Positions 34,624-44,939 of a DNA stretch of 64,000 nucleotides are shown here, in pieces. How positions within the stretch are numbered: the stretch's first letter is position 1; each line of letters starts with the position of its first letter. This DNA comes from Chitinophaga sp. CB10 (GTDB lineage Bacteria; Bacteroidota; Bacteroidia; Chitinophagales; Chitinophagaceae). The stretch spans positions 248,001 to 312,000 of the forward strand of contig MLAV02000003.1 of the NCBI GenBank assembly GCA_001870995.2, written 5' to 3'. The position numbers and the translations under genes are program-made. The notes under the pieces are model-generated. The model was given only the letters and a program-made list of their open reading frames with translations, did not search any database and was not told the origin of the DNA.

Positions 34624-35241
34624 CTAGATAACAGGGCGGTTGCGTTGGTTGAAGCGGCGGATATACCAGAGCAGTTTATCTTTCTTTTCCCTGTCAGCCC
34701 GGAACTCGTCGAGCAGCCCGGGGTCCTGCGGGAGGATGTATTTTTTGAGGTTATAGGCGGTTAGTTCAAGGATTTCGCCGGTGGTGATATTGATCACCTT
34801 GTAGAGCTGTACGGACTGATTCATGGGGGCAACGGTCATATCGGCCGGGTTGTACATACGCCCGGAGGGTTGCATGCGCTGCTGTGCATAGATGCAGTAG
34901 TAGCCTGTTTCCAGGATGCGGTTCAGTCCATTGTCCCGCACGTACAGGTTCCGGCCATCGCAGTAGCCCCAGTAGTCTTTTACTTTATGCTCGCCGGTTT
35001 CGTCCCGGAGTATGAGCTGGTTCTTATCCGCGAGGAGGTACATCTGTGCGGCGTTGCTGCGGTCTTTAATAACGAGGTTGCCGGTTTGGGAAGGCGCGTT
35101 GGTTTGAAATTCCCGGAAGGTGCGGTAAAGCCCGGGCTGGTAGGAGCTGGTAAAAATGATGAGGGGAGATGGCGAAGGCTGCTGCGCCAGGACGGCGCAA
35201 TTAATCCAAACGATACACCAGGTAAACAGCAGATGCTTCAT
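34624..35241 (-). CDS. Hypothetical secreted protein, 205 aa
   Basis: The ATG at 35241 starts a signal peptide (MKHLLFTWCIVWINCAVLAQQ); the longer ORF upstream is not credible. The mature part contains a pattern of short beta strands, YCDGRNLYVRD and LLWYIRRFNQRN at the C-terminus. I recognise no family. It lies between tamB and gltD on the same strand but is separated from each by more than 200 bp. Confidence 0.75.
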   Translation of the reverse strand: MKHLLFTWCIVWINCAVLAQQPSPSPLIIFTSSYQPGLYRTFREFQTNAPSQTGNLVIKDRSNAAQMYLLADKNQLILRDETGEHKVKDYWGYCDGRNLYVRDNGLNRILETGYYCIYAQQRMQPSGRMYNPADMTVAPMNQSVQLYKVINITTGEILELTAYNLKKYILPQDPGLLDEFRADREKKDKLLWYIRRFNQRNRPVI

Positions 35242-35350
35242 ACCTGTAAAGGTATTTTGATCCGGCAGTGGGCAAAGGCGGAAATAGCTGAATGACCGTA
35301 ATCTTTCTGCTAAAAAAGCATTTATATCTCCCGAAGGGAAAAAAATAAAA

Positions 35351-35370
35351 GGCCGGGTAAAAACCCGGCC
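35351..35370 (-). terminator. Terminator downstream of gltD
   Basis: GGCCGGGT pairs with ACCCGGCC around AAAA; on the minus strand a T run (TTTTATTTTTTT) follows. A second hairpin (35445-35474) overlaps the gltD stop codon, giving a double termination region for the glutamate synthase operon. Confidence 0.88.
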
Positions 35371-35473
35371 CGACTGAAGGTTACAACAAAATCTAAACCT
35401 GCTTATGAGAAAAGTTAAGCAGCCGAAGCTGCAATATGATTCAGACAGGTTGATTATCAACGATAATCGCCTG

Positions 35474-36949
35474 TTACAAAGCCATGGCTTGTAACGAATG
35501 GTCTTTACTTTCCAGCTGGGAAGATCCCATCAGGAACTCATCCACTTTCCTCGCACACTCGCGACCTTCGCTAATGGCCCATACCACCAGTGACTGACCA
35601 CGGCGCATATCGCCGGCGGTGAACACTTTTGGAATGGATGTCAGGTATTGTTTTTCGGAGGCTTTAACATTGCCTCTTTCATCTCTTTCTACTTCCAGCT
35701 GATCCAGCATGCCGTTGTGCTGCGGGTGTAAGAAGCCCATAGCCAGGAAGGCGAGTTCGCAGGGAACATCCCTTTCGGAGCCTGGAACTTCGGTGAATTT
35801 AGCCGGGCGGCCATCCGGGCTGAGGGACCATTGCAGGTCGACCAGGCGGAGGGCTTTCAGGTTGCCGTTACCATCGCCGATGAATTCTTTGGTTGCGATG
35901 GCCCAGTGTCTGTCTGCGCCTTCCTCGTGGGAAGTGGACGTTTTCAGTATCATTGGGTAAGTAGGCCAAGGCATATAATCCGTACGTTCGCCCGGAGGCT
36001 TAGGTAAGAGTTCCAGTTGTGTGATGCTTTTAGCGCCGTGACGGTTGCTGGTGCCCACACAGTCGGACCCGGTATCGCCACCGCCAATTACTACAACATT
36101 TTTGCCAGTAGCCAGAATGTCTGCACCGTCTACGCTCAACTCCGCTACACGCTTGTTTTGCTGTTTCAGGAAATCCATGGCGAAGTGAACGCCTTTGAGC
36201 TCGCGGCCGGGAATGTTGAGGTCGCGTGGAATTGTTGACCCACCGGCCAGAACCACAGCGTTGAATTCTCTCAACAGATCGTTGGCATTAACGGTAACGC
36301 CTATATTAGTATTACACTGGAAGGTAACGCCTTCTTCTTCCATCAGTTTGATACGACGGTCGATCACCCATTTTTCGAGTTTGAAATCAGGGATACCGTA
36401 GCGGAGGAGTCCTCCCGGTTTATCATCGCGTTCGAACACGGTCACCTGGTGGCCGGCATAGTTCAGTTGCGCCGCGGCTGCGAGTCCTGCCGGGCCGGAG
36501 CCAACAACGGCTACCTTTTTACCGGTGCGTACTCTTGGCGCTTTGGCTTGTACCAAACCTTTTTCGAAAGCGATTTCGATAATGTGTTTTTCTATTTCTT
36601 CGATGGCTACCGGCGGCTGGTTGATACCCAGTACGCAGGCGCTTTCGCAGGGTGCAGGGCAGATGCGGCCGGTAAATTCCGGGAAGTTATTGGTAGATGT
36701 GAGCACATCGTACGCTTCCTGCCAATCCTGGCGGTAAACGGCATCGTTAAATTCCGGTATTACGTTGCCCAGGGGGCATCCGCTGTGGCAGAAGGGCACG
36801 CCGCAGTTCATGCAGCGGGCAGCCTGCTGATTGAGTTTTTGTTCAGGAAAACGCTCTACAAACTCGTTGTAGTGTTTTATTCTTTCCCGGGGATCTGCTT
36901 TCCCGGGCAGCTCGCGTGTAAATTCCAGGAATCCTGTAGGTTTACCCAT
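35474..36949 (-). CDS. gltD: Glutamate synthase small subunit GltD
   Basis: 491 residues from the ATG at 36949. NADPH-dependent flavoprotein that feeds electrons to GltB for making glutamate from glutamine and 2-oxoglutarate. The N-terminal cysteine-rich segment (CMNCGVPFCHSGCPLGN, then CPAPCESACVLG) binds two [4Fe-4S] clusters; FAD motif GSGPAGLAAA and NADPH motif GGGDTGSDC follow. It sits 61 bp downstream of gltB in one operon. Confidence 0.96.
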   Translation of the reverse strand: MGKPTGFLEFTRELPGKADPRERIKHYNEFVERFPEQKLNQQAARCMNCGVPFCHSGCPLGNVIPEFNDAVYRQDWQEAYDVLTSTNNFPEFTGRICPAPCESACVLGINQPPVAIEEIEKHIIEIAFEKGLVQAKAPRVRTGKKVAVVGSGPAGLAAAAQLNYAGHQVTVFERDDKPGGLLRYGIPDFKLEKWVIDRRIKLMEEEGVTFQCNTNIGVTVNANDLLREFNAVVLAGGSTIPRDLNIPGRELKGVHFAMDFLKQQNKRVAELSVDGADILATGKNVVVIGGGDTGSDCVGTSNRHGAKSITQLELLPKPPGERTDYMPWPTYPMILKTSTSHEEGADRHWAIATKEFIGDGNGNLKALRLVDLQWSLSPDGRPAKFTEVPGSERDVPCELAFLAMGFLHPQHNGMLDQLEVERDERGNVKASEKQYLTSIPKVFTAGDMRRGQSLVVWAISEGRECARKVDEFLMGSSQLESKDHSLQAMAL

Positions 36950-37010
36950 AATAGCCTCCACAAAGTCCCTTAACAGCAAGGGATATTTTGATGATGAATG
37001 TTAATTGTTA

Positions 37011-40000
37011 CTAGTGACCTACTTTCTGACCTAATGCTATGCCTGATTTCAGTGCCGCTTTGTACTCCTTAGGGAATACTTTCACGAAGTGACGCAGTTG
37101 GTTATCCCAGTCTTTCAGGATGAACTTAGCCACGGTACTGTTCGTGTAGGCGTGATGTTTAGTGATCAGGTCCTGCAGGGCGGCTACATCTTCCTGGTCC
37201 AGCGGATCCAGGTCGATCATATCGCGGTTGCAGTGGTTAGCAAAGTTGCCTTTCACATCATATACGAAGGCAATGCCGCCTGACATACCTGCGCCGAAGT
37301 TGCGTCCTGTTTCGCCGAGGATCACAGCGCGGCCGCCGGTCATGTATTCGCAGCCGTGGTCGCCCACGCCTTCGGTAACTACGGTAGCGCCGGAGTTACG
37401 TACGCAGAAGCGTTCGCCTGCTTTACCGCGGATGTAGGCTTCGCCGGAGGTGGCGCCGTAGAAGCATACGTTACCAGCAATGATGTTGTCCTCTGCCTTG
37501 AAGCCTGCTTCCCCGCTTGGGTAGAGGATCAGTTTGGCGCCGGACAGGCCTTTTCCGAAATAGTCATTTGCCTCGCCTTCCAGCTCCAGCGTCAGACCTT
37601 TGGTTGTGAATGCGCCAAAGCTCTGACCAGCGGAACCAATGAACTTGAAGTGAAGGGTATCTTCAGGGAGCCCTTCGCTCAGGTAGCGTTTAGTGATTTC
37701 GTTTGATAAAATGGTACCGATGGTACGGTCAGTATTTTTAACATTGAACTGGTGGTACACACGGGCTTTCTTTTCCAGCGCCGGCTGCGCTACTTTGAGC
37801 AGCTGCCAGTCGAGCACTTCGCGTAAGCCGTGATCCTGTTCTTCCTGTTTGTACAATCCTGTTTCTTCGCCGGCTGGCTCTTTGTACAGGATCGGGGTCA
37901 GGTCGAGTTTCTGTGTTTTCCAGTTGGTGATATCCTCGCGCATTTGCAGACAATCTACCTGGCCGACCATTTCATTGATGGTACGGAAGCCCAGGTCCGC
38001 CATGATTTCGCGGAGTTCTTCCACGAGGTAGTTGAAGAGGTTTACCACGTGCTGCGGATCGCCGGTGAAGCGTTTGCGCAGCTCAGGGTCTTGGGTGGCT
38101 ACGCCTACCGGGCAGGTGTTCACGTGGCATTTACGCATCATGATACAACCTTCCACTACGAGTGCGGCGGTAGCTACGCCCCATTCTTCCGCACCCAGGA
38201 GGGTAGCGATGGCGATGTCGCGGCCGGTTTTCAGCTGACCGTCGGTCTGCAATACGACGCGGCTGCGGAGTTTATTTTTTACGAGGGTCTGGTGGGATTC
38301 AGCCAGGCCGAGTTCCCAGGGCAGCCCTGCGTGTTTGATGGAGCTGATCGGGGAAGCGCCGGTACCACCGTCGAATCCTGAAACCAGTACCACATCCGCG
38401 TGGGCTTTGGCCACACCGGCAGCGATGGTGCCTACGCCGGCTTTGGATACCAGTTTTACGCTGATACGGGCCGCACGGTTGGCATTTTTCAGGTCAAAGA
38501 TGAGCTGAGCCAGGTCCTCGATGGAATAAATATCGTGGTGGGGTGGCGGAGAGATCAGGCCTACTCCCGGGGTGGAGTGTCTTACTTTCGCGATCCACTC
38601 GTCCACTTTATGGCCAGGCAGCTGGCCGCCTTCTCCCGGTTTAGCACCCTGCGCCATCTTGATCTGCAGTTCATCCGCATTGGTCAGATAGTAGCTGGTA
38701 ACGCCAAAGCGGGCGCTTGCCACCTGCTTGATAGCAGAGCGCATGGAGTCGCCGTTGGGCAGTTGCTCATAACGGATCTCGTCCTCTCCTCCTTCGCCGG
38801 TATTGCTTTTAGCGCCGATGCGGTTCATGGCGATGGCGAGTGTGGAGTGCGCTTCGTGGGAAATGGAACCAAAGCTCATTGCGCCGGTGGCAAAGCGTTT
38901 CAGGATGCTGGACGCCGGTTCTACTTCGTCAATGGAGATAGACGGGCGTGTGCGCTTGAACGTGAACATGCTGCGGAGCGTGCATGCTTTCTCGCTTTGT
39001 TCGTTAACGGCTTTGGAATATTTTTTAAAGATGCTGTAATCGCCCATACGGGTGGCCAATTGCAGCAGGTGAATGGTATTTGGATTGAAGAGGTGGAACT
39101 CGCCTTTGCGTTTCCACTGGTAGATACCGCCTTCTGTGAGGCGTTGTACCGGCGTTTCCTTGCGGCCATAGCCCATCCAGTGTTTTGCCAGCGTTTCGCG
39201 GGCAATATCGTCGAGGGTCAGGCCCTGGATACGGGAAACGGCGCCGGTGAAGTATTTATCCACCACGTTCTGGCTGATACCGAGGATTTCGAATATCTGT
39301 GCGCCCTGGTAGGACTGCAGGGTGGAGATACCCATTTTGGAGAATACTTTCAGCAGGCCGTCGCAAACAGCTTTGATGTAGTTTTTCTTCAGTTTATCCA
39401 CATCCTGGTCGGTTTCCAGTTTGCCATTGATTTTGAGATCGCGGATGGTGCTCAGCGCCAGGTATGGGTTGATGGCGGTAGCGCCAAAGCCCAGCAGGCA
39501 GGCAAAGTGGTGTACTTCCCATACGTCGCCGGCTTCCACGATGAGTCCTACCTGGCCACGGTAACCCTTGCGGATCAGGTGGTGGTGAACAGCGGAAGCT
39601 GCCAGCAGCGATGGAATAGCGGCGTGTTCGGAGTCGATGGCACGGTCGGACAGGATGATCACCTCGAAACCGTCTTCCACGGCATCTACTGCGTAGCGGC
39701 AAAGGCGCGCCAGCCCTTTCTCCATGGAGCCGGGCTTACCGTCTGCCTTGAAGTAGGTTTGCAGGGTTTTAGCCTGGAACAGGCCGGTGTCGATACTGCG
39801 GATTTTTTCCAGCTCAAAGTTGTTGAGGATGGGGTGACGCAGCGCCAGGCCGTGGCAGTGCAGCGGATCCTCATCGAGCAGGTTACCGTTGTTGCCCACG
39901 AAGGTAGCGAGGGACATTACCAGTCGCTCCCTGATCGGATCGATTGGCGGGTTGGTTACCTGTGCGAACAGCTGTTTGAAGTAGCTGCTGAGGTGCTGCG

Positions 40001-41540
40001 GTTGGTTGCTGAGTACTGCCAGTGGCGCGTCTGTACCCATGGAGCCAACCGGCTCTTTACCATCGATGGCCATTGGGGCGATGATGGTGTTCAGGTCTTC
40101 GGTGGAATAACCGAATGCCCGCTGGTATTTAAAGATCTGCTCATGTTCCAGGTGCGTAAAGGTTACGCGTGGTTCAGGCAGTTCTTCGAGGCGGATTTTA
40201 TATTTATTCAGCCACTCGCCGTAAGGTTGCTGGGAGCAGATTTGCTGTTTCAGCTCTTCGTCGCCGATGATGCGGCCCTGGTCCATGTCCACGATGAACA
40301 TTTTACCAGGCTGGAGGCGGCCTTTTTCTTTAACATTTTTAGGATCGATGGGCAGTACTCCGGCTTCGGAGGCCATGATCACGCGATCGTCTTTGGTTAC
40401 CACGAAGCGGCTTGGGCGCAGACCGTTACGGTCGAGCGTAGCGCCGATGATTTTACCATCTGTGAAGGAGATGGAGGCTGGTCCATCCCATGGCTCCATC
40501 AGGGAGGCGTGGTATTCGTAGAATGCTTTTTTCACCGGGTCCATATCCTCGTTGCCGTCCCATGCTTCGGGAACGAGCATCATCATTACATGCGGGAGGG
40601 AGCGGCCGGAGAGGGTCAGCAGTTCTATTACGTTATCCAGGCTGGCGGAGTCGGACTGTCCGTCTGCTACGATAGGCAGGAGCATTTCCATTTCTTCAGG
40701 GGAGAAGTATTTGGAAACGAAGTCTCTTTCGCCGGCGCGCAGCCAGTTGAGGTTTCCTTTCAGGGTATTGATTTCCCCGTTGTGGGCGATGTACCGGAAA
40801 GGATGCGCGAGGCTCCAGCTCGGGAAGGTGTTGGTGGCGAAGCGGGAGTGTATCAGCGCGAATGCGGATACCATTTTCTCGTCAGACAGGTCAGGATAAT
40901 AATGACGCACCTGGTAGGTGGTCAGCTGGCCTTTATATACAATGGTCTGATAAGAGAGGGAGGCGATATAAAATAACGCCTTATCCTTTGGAATGGAGTT
41001 GCGAACAGTTTTGGACACGTAGTTACGCAGCACGAAGAGTTTACGTTCAAAGCTGGTAGCGTCGCTGATATGATAAGGGCAGGCGATAAATACCTGCTCA
41101 ATTTCAGGTTCTACAGACAGTGCGGTTTCTCCGATACCATCGGGGCGCACAGGCACCTTGCGGTAGCCAAGTATTTCCAGGCCGAGCTTTTCAGCGGAGC
41201 GTTGGAGGATTTCACGGCACTCTTCGCGCCAACGAGGTTCTTTAGGGAAGAAGATCATCCCCACACCGTATTTTCCGAACTCTGGTAAGCGGATACCCAG
41301 TTTCAGGCACTCATCATAAAAAAACTCGTGCGGCATCTGAAACAGAATACCTGCACCGTCGCCAGTGTTTTGCTCACAGCCGCAGGCACCGCGGTGTTCC
41401 ATGTTTTCAAGCATGGTCAGCGCATCACTGATGATCTGGTGGGATTTACGCCCTTTAATATGAGCGGTAAAACCTGTTCCGCAGGCATCATGTTCGAATT
41501 CAGGACGGTATAAACCTTGCGTTTGCTTCACTTCATCCAT
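37011..41540 (-). CDS. gltB: Glutamate synthase large subunit GltB
   Basis: About 1509 residues from the ATG at 41540. The N-terminal nucleophile C20 (HDACGTGF) marks the class II amidotransferase domain, which hydrolyses glutamine; ammonia passes through the central domain to the FMN/[3Fe-4S] synthase domain (SVKLVSKAGVGTIAAGVAKAHAD; cluster cysteines in CIMMRKCHVNTCPVG), where it reacts with 2-oxoglutarate. The C-terminal GXGXG beta-helix domain is at about 1250-1500. First gene of the gltBD operon. Long antisense frames across it result from codon bias and are not genes. Confidence 0.97.
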   Translation of the reverse strand: MDEVKQTQGLYRPEFEHDACGTGFTAHIKGRKSHQIISDALTMLENMEHRGACGCEQNTGDGAGILFQMPHEFFYDECLKLGIRLPEFGKYGVGMIFFPKEPRWREECREILQRSAEKLGLEILGYRKVPVRPDGIGETALSVEPEIEQVFIACPYHISDATSFERKLFVLRNYVSKTVRNSIPKDKALFYIASLSYQTIVYKGQLTTYQVRHYYPDLSDEKMVSAFALIHSRFATNTFPSWSLAHPFRYIAHNGEINTLKGNLNWLRAGERDFVSKYFSPEEMEMLLPIVADGQSDSASLDNVIELLTLSGRSLPHVMMMLVPEAWDGNEDMDPVKKAFYEYHASLMEPWDGPASISFTDGKIIGATLDRNGLRPSRFVVTKDDRVIMASEAGVLPIDPKNVKEKGRLQPGKMFIVDMDQGRIIGDEELKQQICSQQPYGEWLNKYKIRLEELPEPRVTFTHLEHEQIFKYQRAFGYSTEDLNTIIAPMAIDGKEPVGSMGTDAPLAVLSNQPQHLSSYFKQLFAQVTNPPIDPIRERLVMSLATFVGNNGNLLDEDPLHCHGLALRHPILNNFELEKIRSIDTGLFQAKTLQTYFKADGKPGSMEKGLARLCRYAVDAVEDGFEVIILSDRAIDSEHAAIPSLLAASAVHHHLIRKGYRGQVGLIVEAGDVWEVHHFACLLGFGATAINPYLALSTIRDLKINGKLETDQDVDKLKKNYIKAVCDGLLKVFSKMGISTLQSYQGAQIFEILGISQNVVDKYFTGAVSRIQGLTLDDIARETLAKHWMGYGRKETPVQRLTEGGIYQWKRKGEFHLFNPNTIHLLQLATRMGDYSIFKKYSKAVNEQSEKACTLRSMFTFKRTRPSISIDEVEPASSILKRFATGAMSFGSISHEAHSTLAIAMNRIGAKSNTGEGGEDEIRYEQLPNGDSMRSAIKQVASARFGVTSYYLTNADELQIKMAQGAKPGEGGQLPGHKVDEWIAKVRHSTPGVGLISPPPHHDIYSIEDLAQLIFDLKNANRAARISVKLVSKAGVGTIAAGVAKAHADVVLVSGFDGGTGASPISSIKHAGLPWELGLAESHQTLVKNKLRSRVVLQTDGQLKTGRDIAIATLLGAEEWGVATAALVVEGCIMMRKCHVNTCPVGVATQDPELRKRFTGDPQHVVNLFNYLVEELREIMADLGFRTINEMVGQVDCLQMREDITNWKTQKLDLTPILYKEPAGEETGLYKQEEQDHGLREVLDWQLLKVAQPALEKKARVYHQFNVKNTDRTIGTILSNEITKRYLSEGLPEDTLHFKFIGSAGQSFGAFTTKGLTLELEGEANDYFGKGLSGAKLILYPSGEAGFKAEDNIIAGNVCFYGATSGEAYIRGKAGERFCVRNSGATVVTEGVGDHGCEYMTGGRAVILGETGRNFGAGMSGGIAFVYDVKGNFANHCNRDMIDLDPLDQEDVAALQDLITKHHAYTNSTVAKFILKDWDNQLRHFVKVFPKEYKAALKSGIALGQKVGH

Positions 41541-42050
41541 TGATTTGATAGATTTAATTCTTAGGCACACTTCTCCCATTGACTTGCGCCATGGGTGATG
41601 GTGTACGATATTTTTCGGGAACGGTTTAAAGATACTAAAGGAATGCGACTTTTTTTATACAAACTTTTGTTATAGGCCTAAAATTTAGAAAAATTGAAAA
41701 TAAAACCCTGTCAGGTTTAAATTTTTTAAAAAAATGGAGTTGCGCAAAGCCATCTGAAGCCGGCCGGGGAGGAAGTAAATCTATAATCTGAATATTTTTT
41801 TAGCAAGGAAAGGTGAATAATGGACCATAAATGGTCAAAATATCATACAGTGGCGGATTTGCGGCGGGTCAACTTATCCAGCGGTATATTAAAATATAAT
41901 AATAGGTAGATAATAATATATGTATGTGGCGTAGGTATCATACCCTACAACAATTTTCGGGGGCCGGTGGCGGCCGATTACATTTCTCTTTTTATCTTCG
42001 TTAGTCTCCGACCAACATCAACCTATATCTATCATATTAACTACTACGCT
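41541..42050. other. Divergent intergenic region between gltB and a secreted protein gene
   Basis: About 510 bp, AT-rich. It must contain the gltB promoter, but I find only a one-mismatch -7 (TATCTTTA on the minus strand). A short dyad GACCAT-AA-ATGGTC at 41823-41836 might be an operator. No gene seen. Confidence 0.45.
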
Positions 42051-43130
42051 ATGCCTGTTCTGAATAAAATGAAACTATCAGCAGCCCTGCTCCTGTTTGC
42101 AGCCGCCGCCTATGCCCAGGACCCTGTATATAATGATACCGCTGCAGTATCCAAACCATCGGTCAAAACAATTAAGCTGAGCGACAGCCAGCGAAAGCTC
42201 TCCTCCTCCTCTACCCGCCCGATTGCAGGTATAGAGGTGGTGCAATACCTGTGGGACAGCACGCATATCGGCTATGCGCAAAAAGGGATGATGAACAGCA
42301 TGGTCATTGCCGTGCCGGACACTAACGCGACCGCCTATCTGCAAAATCATATCAACAGCGCTTACGGCCACCTGTATAAGGCGGGCGGCGTGCAGGTGCT
42401 GATGGTGGTGGAAGCCCTGCGTATCGCCGAAAGGACGGGCAGCATGAGCGAAAAGGCTTACCTGCGTTTTAAAGGGACAACGTACGGCGCTGTGGACGGG
42501 AATAACTTCGTGGAACTGGCCCGCGCCGATATAGCGAAAAATAATGGCGGTATGGACGTGACGCACAAGCACAAAACCAATATCGCCAATGCCATACAGG
42601 ACCTGGTAGATAGCACCATTGCGGTGCTGGATCATGCGCTGGCGCAAAACGCCGGCGTGCTGTCCAAAGAAGGTATATTGAACCTCTATGAGGCCAAAAG
42701 GAATATTCCCGCGCTGAAAGATTCCCTCGTGGACGGCGTGTATATGACCTTTGAAGAATTTAAAGCCAACAAGCCGGCGATCAGCGAATTTGATATCACG
42801 CAGGTAAAAAGGAAAATACTGGTGGTGGATAAAGCAGGGAAGCCGATTGATTGCTGGGGCGTGGTGAAAGGCGGAGAAGCTTTCAGGAACCTGGGATATA
42901 CGGTATTGCCTATTTCAAGATACCAGCATGGGTTTATTATTTCGAAATACCTGGAGAACGCCCGGAAGCGGAATAGCGCTATCATCTGGTCTACCGTGGC
43001 CGGCGGGGCGATTGCCGGCGCTATTGTAGGCAAAACGGTGCAGCTGGTGAATGCGGATGCTTTTCCGGAGTTGAGCCCGCTGCCGAATGGGACGGCGATA
43101 GATATGGAAACCGGTGCATTTATTTTTTAA
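42051..43130 (+). CDS. Hypothetical secreted protein, 359 aa
   Basis: Start at ATG 42051 (or 42069), followed by a signal peptide (SAALLLFAAAAYA). The mature protein is mixed alpha/beta with no motif I recognise; it has one glycine-rich hydrophobic stretch near the C-terminus (AGGAIAGAIVGKTVQLV) that could be a membrane segment or packed helix. The ending METGAFIF is the seed of the tandem repeats that follow. Confidence 0.78.
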   Translation: MPVLNKMKLSAALLLFAAAAYAQDPVYNDTAAVSKPSVKTIKLSDSQRKLSSSSTRPIAGIEVVQYLWDSTHIGYAQKGMMNSMVIAVPDTNATAYLQNHINSAYGHLYKAGGVQVLMVVEALRIAERTGSMSEKAYLRFKGTTYGAVDGNNFVELARADIAKNNGGMDVTHKHKTNIANAIQDLVDSTIAVLDHALAQNAGVLSKEGILNLYEAKRNIPALKDSLVDGVYMTFEEFKANKPAISEFDITQVKRKILVVDKAGKPIDCWGVVKGGEAFRNLGYTVLPISRYQHGFIISKYLENARKRNSAIIWSTVAGGAIAGAIVGKTVQLVNADAFPELSPLPNGTAIDMETGAFIF

Positions 43131-43310
43131 ATGCAGGGGGAGTGGATTTGAAGTATGGAGACCGGTGCATTTTTCTTAAATGCAGGGGAATGTATTTGAA
43201 GTTGGATGGGATAGATATGGAAACCGGTACATTTTTTAAATGCAGGGGGAGTGGATTTGAGGTTAGATGGAGACCGGTGCATTTAATAATAAATGCACCG
43301 GTCCTGTACA
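43104..43310 (+). repeat. Four tandem copies of the preceding gene's 3' end
   Basis: Copies start at 43104, 43155, 43217 and 43267 (spacing 51, 62, 50). Each begins ATGGAAACCGGTGCATTT or a close variant and contains a TGCATTT/AAATGCA dyad; the first three continue with AGGGGGAGTGGATTTGA-like sequence. Copy 1 includes the last codons and stop of the gene. Confidence 0.88.
43273..43302. terminator. Strong bidirectional hairpin between convergent genes
   Basis: ACCGGTGCATTTA and TAAATGCACCGGT form a perfect 13-bp stem around ATAA, using the fourth repeat copy as its left arm. It lies between the secreted protein gene (+) and the GHL10 gene (-). Confidence 0.8.
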
Positions 43311-43326
43311 ACCAATAATTTCCCGC

Positions 43327-44865
43327 CTACGGCTCAAACTCAAACATCGTCTTCACTCCCGGCCTTACCCGCAGCGGCTCGCTGGCCAGGCTCTCATTCT
43401 GCAACCGATCCAGCGCAGTCACCACATACGTATAACTCTTCCCTTTCACATACGACGCATCCCTGAACTCAGGATCCGGCGCCTGCGGCACAATGGCTAT
43501 AATTTTCGTAGGGTCGGTAAGGTTAATCACCTCGTTGCCCTCAAAGCGGTACAGCACATACTGCTTCGTATGGCCTAAAGTATCATTATCCGACCAGTGT
43601 ATTTCCAGCCCAAAGTTGCGCTCGAAAGCATCGACAAAATAAGGCGCCTCCGGAGCCATATTCGGCAGCCACGGCATGGTCGGGATCAGCGCGGGGTATT
43701 TGTACAAATGATTCCGGAGCGTGTCCTCAATGCCGAGCGGGTTGCCGGCAAACGACTTGGCGCTGTAAAAGAAGCTGCCCTGCACGGTGTTGAGCGTCCT
43801 GGCTTCTTCTATCTGCCGGGGTATCTCATTCGGGTTGCGCCAGATGCTGTTGCTGTTGATTTTATAAACACCGTGGCCGATATAGACGTGCTTATCATAG
43901 CCATGCTGGCTCCACCAGTTCAGCAGTATTTCATAGGCTACCAACCGGTGGCCTCTCTCCCAGTATAATTGCGGCGTTACATAATCGATCCAGCCCTTTT
44001 TGAGCCACTTCAGCACGTCCGCATACAGGTCGTCGTAGTTGGACATGCCGCCGCGGGTGTAGGAGCCTTCCGGGTCACGGTCCCGGTTACGCCATACGCC
44101 AAACGGACTGATACCAAATTTCACATAAGGCTTTTCCGCTTTGATGGCCTTGCTCAGCATTTCGATGATGAGGTCCACATTCTGCCGGCGCCAGTCATCC
44201 TTGTTCATATTGCCGCCATACGTGCGGTAGGAAGCATTGTCCGGGAAGTCTTTCCCTGGCACGCGGTAAGGATAAAAGTAGTCGTCAAAATGAATGGCAT
44301 CCACATCGTAGCGCTTCACTACATCCCTGATGATGTTGGTCACATATTCCCGTACTTCCGGCAATGCGGGATCAAAATATTTTTTACCGTCGTAGGTGAG
44401 GAACCACTGCGGATTGCGGCGGGTGATATGATCCGGGCTCACGCTGCTGCGACTAACGTTGAAGACTGCACGATACGGGTTGAACCACGCATGGAATTCC
44501 ATGCCGCGCTTGTGCGTTTCTTCAATCATAAACGCCAGCGGGTCATAGTATGGATAAGGCGGGCGGCCTTGTGTACCGGTGAGGTATTCGGACCAGGGTT
44601 CGTACAGGGATTGATAAAAAGCGTCGGCTACAGGCCGTACCTGTACCACCACGGCATTCATGCCGTTCCTGCGCGCCTGGTCCAGCAGCGCAATGAATTC
44701 CTGTTTTTGTTGGTCTGAGCTGAGTCCGCGCCTGGAAGGCCAATCGATATTTTCTACGGTGGCTATCCACACTGCCCTCATTTCCCGCTTGGGCGGTAAT
44801 TGTGCCCATGCCTGTTGCATCAGGCATATCCATAAGATTGCGCCGGCTATTAATTGCTTCAACAT
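43327..44865 (-). CDS. Glycoside hydrolase-like family 10 (GHL10/DUF187) protein
   Basis: 512 residues with a signal peptide (GAILWICLMQQAWA). The GHL10 domain spans about 27-340: EMRAVWIATVENIDWPS, NAVVVQVRPVADAFY, EFHAWFNPYRA, and AIHFDDYFYPY with acidic residues typical of TIM-barrel hydrolases. A fibronectin-like C-terminal region (about 400-505) follows. Homologues such as YngK are predicted to act on cell-wall or polysaccharide substrates; the exact substrate is unknown. Confidence 0.9.
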   Translation of the reverse strand: MLKQLIAGAILWICLMQQAWAQLPPKREMRAVWIATVENIDWPSRRGLSSDQQKQEFIALLDQARRNGMNAVVVQVRPVADAFYQSLYEPWSEYLTGTQGRPPYPYYDPLAFMIEETHKRGMEFHAWFNPYRAVFNVSRSSVSPDHITRRNPQWFLTYDGKKYFDPALPEVREYVTNIIRDVVKRYDVDAIHFDDYFYPYRVPGKDFPDNASYRTYGGNMNKDDWRRQNVDLIIEMLSKAIKAEKPYVKFGISPFGVWRNRDRDPEGSYTRGGMSNYDDLYADVLKWLKKGWIDYVTPQLYWERGHRLVAYEILLNWWSQHGYDKHVYIGHGVYKINSNSIWRNPNEIPRQIEEARTLNTVQGSFFYSAKSFAGNPLGIEDTLRNHLYKYPALIPTMPWLPNMAPEAPYFVDAFERNFGLEIHWSDNDTLGHTKQYVLYRFEGNEVINLTDPTKIIAIVPQAPDPEFRDASYVKGKSYTYVVTALDRLQNESLASEPLRVRPGVKTMFEFEP

Positions 44866-44939
44866 CTTCGTCGATTAAATCCGTGAAATGCGAAAATAGG
44901 AAAACGGATGCGGAGAGTGTTTAATTATTTGATTAGCAG

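Noticed and set aside
34882..35295. ORFs antisense to the 205-aa secreted protein
   Set aside because: Shadow frames with no start context or family features.
38400..40976. 858-residue ORF on the + strand opposite gltB
   Set aside because: It is antisense to a clear gltB coding sequence and arises from its codon bias; the translated protein has no recognisable family features.
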